From: Stappia sp. BW2 | GTDB taxonomy: Bacteria; Pseudomonadota; Alphaproteobacteria; Rhizobiales; Stappiaceae | NCBI RefSeq assembly: GCF_008107695.1 | Contig: NZ_VIRG01000070.1 | Coordinates: 1,612,001 to 1,676,000, forward strand | Length of the DNA: 64,000 nucleotides | Reading direction: 5' to 3' | Part shown: in pieces, positions 60,791-64,000 of the stretch | How the letters are laid out: the number at the start of each line of letters is the position of its first letter | Position numbering within the stretch: the stretch's first letter is position 1 | Position numbers and translations under genes: made by a program | Notes under the pieces: generated by a model | The model's input: the letters and a program-made list of their open reading frames with translations, nothing else | Database searches by the model: none | Told to the model about the DNA's origin: nothing

Positions 60791-62728
60791 TCAGGAACGT
60801 GGAAAGGTCACCAGCTTGCTCCTGTTCTGCTCTTCGCCGGCTTTCACCCGCGCATCTTCCGGCTCCATGTACATTTCAGGAAGGTCCAGTGTGTAAACAC
60901 AAATGTCGGAACTGAGACCACGCAACTGCCCCCGCCAGATCTCCGAAACCGGATAGGACCCGGGCAGTTTCTCAGCGACCGTCTGGCTGACCGCCAGACG
61001 AACCTTCTGGTCCTTTGCAACGGATTCAACCCGGCTGGCCGTGTTGACGGTCGTTCCCATAACCGTAAAGGAACGGCGATGTTCGCCGCCAATATCACCG
61101 ACCAGGACCGGTCCTGCATTCAGCGCAATACGCAAGTCCAGGGGCGGTTGACCGGTGATTTCCCGTAACCGGTCGAGCAGATTTATGATTTCTGTCGCGG
61201 CGTCGACGGCCGATTGTTCCGGGTGATCGACCGTATTGGGTGCGTTCCAGACCGCCATGATGGCATCGCCGATGTATTTGTCGATGTACCCCTGATGGGC
61301 GGTAATCACCTGCCCGATCCTGTCGAAACAGGAGTTTACCACGCGCACCACGTCCTGATCCGCGAGCTTCTCCGACATCTTGGTAAACCCGACGATGTCG
61401 ATGAAAGCCACGACAACATGCCGGGTCTCCCCTCCAAGCGCCGGCAATTGTTCTGAACTCGCCATCAGCTTGATGACATCGGGTGCAAGGTAGTGACCGA
61501 AGAGCCTGACCAGAGATCTTTGACGGCGTTGCAGGATGCCAACTTTTCCGACAGCGGCGACAACGGTTGCGGAGACAAAGGCAACCGGCGCGACACCCGG
61601 TGAAAGAAACATCCCAAATTCGATGCCGCCAAGGCTGACCCCAAGGCCGCAGAGCACACCGCCCACGACAACAAAGGGCAAAACGAACAATGGCAGGGAG
61701 AGGCCAGCAAGGGTGCCGATCACTGCGAACAGCACGGCAATAGCCGGAACAAACCCGGCAGGCGGCTCGGTCACGATCTTGCCAGCCAGCGGAGCACCGA
61801 TGAAATCGGCCAGTACGAACACACCAGCCGTTTGAGGCTGCACCCGAGGCCTTCCGCTTGGTCCTGTTTCCGCCTGCTCGCCTGCGTTATGCGGCAGAAA
61901 ACGGTCGGAAAACAGGTGCTCATCTTCATAAGGCAGCAGCCCCCCAAACAGCACGATCCGACCTTCGGCAAACCGGGCCAATTCCTGTCTGCCTTCCTCA
62001 CTTTCCAAAAGCTGCAAGACATCGATCAGGGAAAGATATGGAATGGAGGTTGCCAGGCGGGCTGAGGGAACCGGAATATAGGTTTCAGTGACCTCTGCCT
62101 CCGCAATGCCGAGCAGCGCATCGATCAAATGGGGTGAGGCGCCGAGAGGCAACTGCGGCTCGTGCCGTCTCACCACACCGTCGCTATCCGTCGATACGAT
62201 GACCGACCTCACCCCTCCCTCACCGGCCGCAGCGGAAAACATGCGTTGGGGCACGCCTATTTCGGTGTGCGCAATAAAGACCTTGCCCCGGTTTTGATAG
62301 AGAAACCGCTGAAATGGCTGGTCAAACCCTTTCAACCTTGCTTCGCCTGTACTTGGATCCACAAAACCATCTGCGCTGTAGGCGAACACGAAATCATAGC
62401 CCAGCGCCACTGCCCCGGCGTTCAACATCGCTTGCCCGGCTTCCGCCAGAACCGGGGTCATCAGAACCCGCGGTATAGGCGCCAGCCGGTCGGAGTTGAG
62501 GGCTTTCTGGTCAAGACCGACCACCACCACAGGCGCAGGTTCTGCCTGCTCCTTGTTGTGCAAGAGGGCCTTGATCTGGAACAGGCGGTCTGTCACCCAC
62601 CCTTCCCAGATGGCCTTTTGGGCGGATAAACCGATGGCGATGCCAGCCCCCACCGCAACGAATGCGATGAGAAAAATGAGCTGCTTTCGTCCCATGGCTG
62701 CGTCCGTAAATCGGCCGCCAAATATCAT
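60791..62728 (-). CDS. CHASE2-domain class III adenylate/guanylate cyclase
   Basis: A 645-residue membrane cyclase. A first helix at about 15-33 precedes a periplasmic CHASE2 sensory domain (about 35-330). Two to three helices follow (around 330-400). The cyclase catalytic domain at 440-625 shows VVVAFIDIVGFTKMSE (metal aspartate), KYIGDAIMAVWNAPN, NAGPVLVGDIGG, and GTTVNTASRVES. It would make cAMP or cGMP in response to periplasmic signals. It overlaps the FecR-like gene by four bases (ATGA), which fixes the start and implies a shared pathway. Confidence 0.92.
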   Translation of the reverse strand: MIFGGRFTDAAMGRKQLIFLIAFVAVGAGIAIGLSAQKAIWEGWVTDRLFQIKALLHNKEQAEPAPVVVVGLDQKALNSDRLAPIPRVLMTPVLAEAGQAMLNAGAVALGYDFVFAYSADGFVDPSTGEARLKGFDQPFQRFLYQNRGKVFIAHTEIGVPQRMFSAAAGEGGVRSVIVSTDSDGVVRRHEPQLPLGASPHLIDALLGIAEAEVTETYIPVPSARLATSIPYLSLIDVLQLLESEEGRQELARFAEGRIVLFGGLLPYEDEHLFSDRFLPHNAGEQAETGPSGRPRVQPQTAGVFVLADFIGAPLAGKIVTEPPAGFVPAIAVLFAVIGTLAGLSLPLFVLPFVVVGGVLCGLGVSLGGIEFGMFLSPGVAPVAFVSATVVAAVGKVGILQRRQRSLVRLFGHYLAPDVIKLMASSEQLPALGGETRHVVVAFIDIVGFTKMSEKLADQDVVRVVNSCFDRIGQVITAHQGYIDKYIGDAIMAVWNAPNTVDHPEQSAVDAATEIINLLDRLREITGQPPLDLRIALNAGPVLVGDIGGEHRRSFTVMGTTVNTASRVESVAKDQKVRLAVSQTVAEKLPGSYPVSEIWRGQLRGLSSDICVYTLDLPEMYMEPEDARVKAGEEQNRSKLVTFPRS

Positions 62729-63405
62729 TTCACGATGACGACAGCGGTTTTCCGTCCGACCTGGACCGGGTCTATGGTGATCGTACGCATGACGACACCA
62801 TAGTCCGGTGCCTTGCCCTGCAGGAACAGCTCAACTTCAACGGCCTCGTCTTCCGGCTCGCGGTCTGGCATGTCGGTGAGGATGTTGTCGAGCATGTCGA
62901 AGCGTTTGGGTTCGCCTCCACCGAAGGAAACAAAGACAGTGTCGTATTGATCGCGCAACTTGTTGTCGAAACGCAGCATCAGTGACGCGGCTTTCTTGTT
63001 TTCCAACGTCAGGCCACGGAGCGTAACAGTCAGGCCTTTGTCTGCCTTCTCGCTTTCGGTTCCGCTGTCGGCCTGCAGGCAGTTGCCTGCCCTTAGAACC
63101 TGTTGCTCAGATCCTTCGGTCGTATAGCCTTCGGAAGATACCTTCAGGACACCTGCCTGAATCCTTACTTCCTGACACGCCGAATAATCGAGCAGATCGA
63201 CATGTCCATCGGTACCGAGCTCCACGACATCGCCAGGCTTAAGTTCTGTGAATGCGGACACATCAACATCTTCCGACTTGTCGAGCACAAGCGCGATCGG
63301 GTCGGCAAGTGCAGACCCCGCAGACACTGCGAACATCATACCGGCGAAAGCACAAGTGCTCCGCAGACTTCGCCTTGAACAGGCATGCTTCAAAATCTTT
63401 TTCAT
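62725..63405 (-). CDS. Exported FecR-like protein paired with the CHASE2 cyclase
   Basis: A 226-residue protein from the ATG at 63405 (AGGAG 7 bases upstream). A signal peptide ends near residue 35 (GSALA). The mature N-terminal half has a beta-rich pattern like FecR domains: FTELKPGDVVELGTDGHVDL split, LDYSACQEVRIQAG, and LKVSSEGY. FecR-CHASE2 gene pairs are common in bacteria. The C-terminal half (EVELFLQGKAPDYGVVMRTI and VGRKTAVVIVK) is not recognised. It may be the ligand or partner sensed by CHASE2. Confidence 0.7.
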   Translation of the reverse strand: MKKILKHACSRRSLRSTCAFAGMMFAVSAGSALADPIALVLDKSEDVDVSAFTELKPGDVVELGTDGHVDLLDYSACQEVRIQAGVLKVSSEGYTTEGSEQQVLRAGNCLQADSGTESEKADKGLTVTLRGLTLENKKAASLMLRFDNKLRDQYDTVFVSFGGGEPKRFDMLDNILTDMPDREPEDEAVEVELFLQGKAPDYGVVMRTITIDPVQVGRKTAVVIVK

Positions 63406-63565
63406 GAAAGGCTCCTGATTCCCTGGTCTTTCCAATGCGCCCGGCCATTATTTTGCAGCCAGGCGCTGACTATTTTTCGATATTACCAGAGCATGGCGAA
63501 ATGAGTGTGGCCATGGTCACAAAAATTCACTTCAGCCGCAACGGGATAGTAGCCGATCCCAGACC

Positions 63566-64000
63566 TTAGCCGGCAGGCTGCGTATAGACACCTGCGATAC
63601 CAACGGCATCGGCATTTTGCTTGATCAACTCCAGCAATTTAGGGGTCAGCTCAGCGCTCAGAGGTGTTCCGTCCAGCGCAGACAACACACCGACCAATTG
63701 AGGCATCGGTTTAGATGACCGCACCATGATGATGTGATCGGCACCGAACGGCAAGGCCGCTCGCAGATTCAGCACGTAGGGCCTTTGCGCCTCGACCATG
63801 GTGTCCTTGCCCAGCGGGTCTGCCTTCTTGTTGGGCGCAAGCAGACGCAGCGTGCCATCTGCCTCCAGTGCGAACACAACCATATTCCCTGCCTGGTCCG
63901 AGGTAAGTCCAACCTTGAAGGGATCGCCTTCGGGTATATGACCGACAGAGGGCTGGAGCGTTCCTTCGATAGGCTGCCGCTCTCGGGACAAGGCATAAAG
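63566..64000 (-). CDS. DUF4384-like C-terminal domain protein, truncated by the window edge
   Basis: At least 144 residues. The frame is open up to base 64000, so this is the 3' end of a longer gene. The visible part has DUF4384-type sequence: DPFKVGLTSDQAGNMVVFAL, ADGTLRLLAPN, and ALPFGADHIIMVRSS. DUF4384 domains usually follow a caspase-like (peptidase C14) or kinase domain, so the missing part could be such a domain. It is not clear from the window whether it belongs to the T6SS-flanking group, but its strand and spacing (160 bases) fit the FecR/cyclase genes. Confidence 0.7.
   Translation of the reverse strand, partial: LYALSRERQPIEGTLQPSVGHIPEGDPFKVGLTSDQAGNMVVFALEADGTLRLLAPNKKADPLGKDTMVEAQRPYVLNLRAALPFGADHIIMVRSSKPMPQLVGVLSALDGTPLSAELTPKLLELIKQNADAVGIAGVYTQPAG

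Overview
The window looks like a chromosomal segment of an alphaproteobacterium of the Hyphomicrobiales, plausibly a marine Roseibium/Labrenzia-like (Stappiaceae) organism. This rests on a complete AapJQMP general amino-acid transporter, an NDUFS4-like complex I subunit, DUF1036 and DUF192 proteins, tRNAs with encoded CCA, high GC, and a type VI secretion system (T6SS) of the PpkA/PppA/Fha-regulated kind known from Agrobacterium. The taxonomic call is inference only.

Left third (1-24.7 kb): a TetR regulator, a DUF2459 protein, aapJQMP, metC, a four-gene envelope-lipid operon (GT39/ArnT-like, PAP2 phosphatase, GT2, lipid-A-synthase N-domain protein), a phosphoesterase and a CAP lipoprotein. 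At 13.1-17.8 kb sits a compact locus that looks like a small RiPP (modified peptide) pathway. It has a YcaO enzyme, two small proteins with nitrile-hydratase-like (NHLP) leader sequences transcribed divergently from it, and a BTAD/SARP-type regulator with a TPR tail. The divergent promoter carries a tandem heptamer and an inverted repeat. Housekeeping genes, three tRNAs (Arg-TCT, Pro-TGG, Glu-TTC) and several unknown small proteins follow.

Right two thirds (25-64 kb): a T6SS locus in two divergent arms around 45.7 kb. The leftward arm is vgrG, a DUF6931-like gene, tagH, tssK, tssL, tssM, tagF, pppA, ppkA, exbD and a TonB-like gene. The rightward arm is an OmpA-like gene, tssA, tssB, tssC, hcp, tssE, tssF, tssG and tssH. 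A PAAR gene converges on tssH. No TssJ gene is visible. An ExbB/ExbD/TonB-like energy-transducing set, with two ExbD paralogues, is interleaved with the left end. A caspase-like protein with a peptidoglycan-binding domain lies further left. To the right lie a membrane-anchored M23 peptidase, a CHASE2 adenylate cyclase, a FecR-like protein and a DUF4384 protein cut off by the window edge.

Three observations go beyond ordinary annotation. (1) A D/G-[RK]-T-[IV]-[IV] motif recurs near the cytoplasmic N-termini of TssL, TssG and the M23 peptidase and in the juxtamembrane segment of the PpkA kinase; it could be a common phosphothreonine docking site for the FHA protein. (2) The periplasmic C-terminal domains of PpkA and the TonB-like protein are homologous, with a matching pair of cysteines 52 residues apart. 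(3) One of the two ExbD paralogues has asparagine where the proton-path aspartate normally sits. Together these suggest a signalling and energy-transducing module wired into the T6SS.
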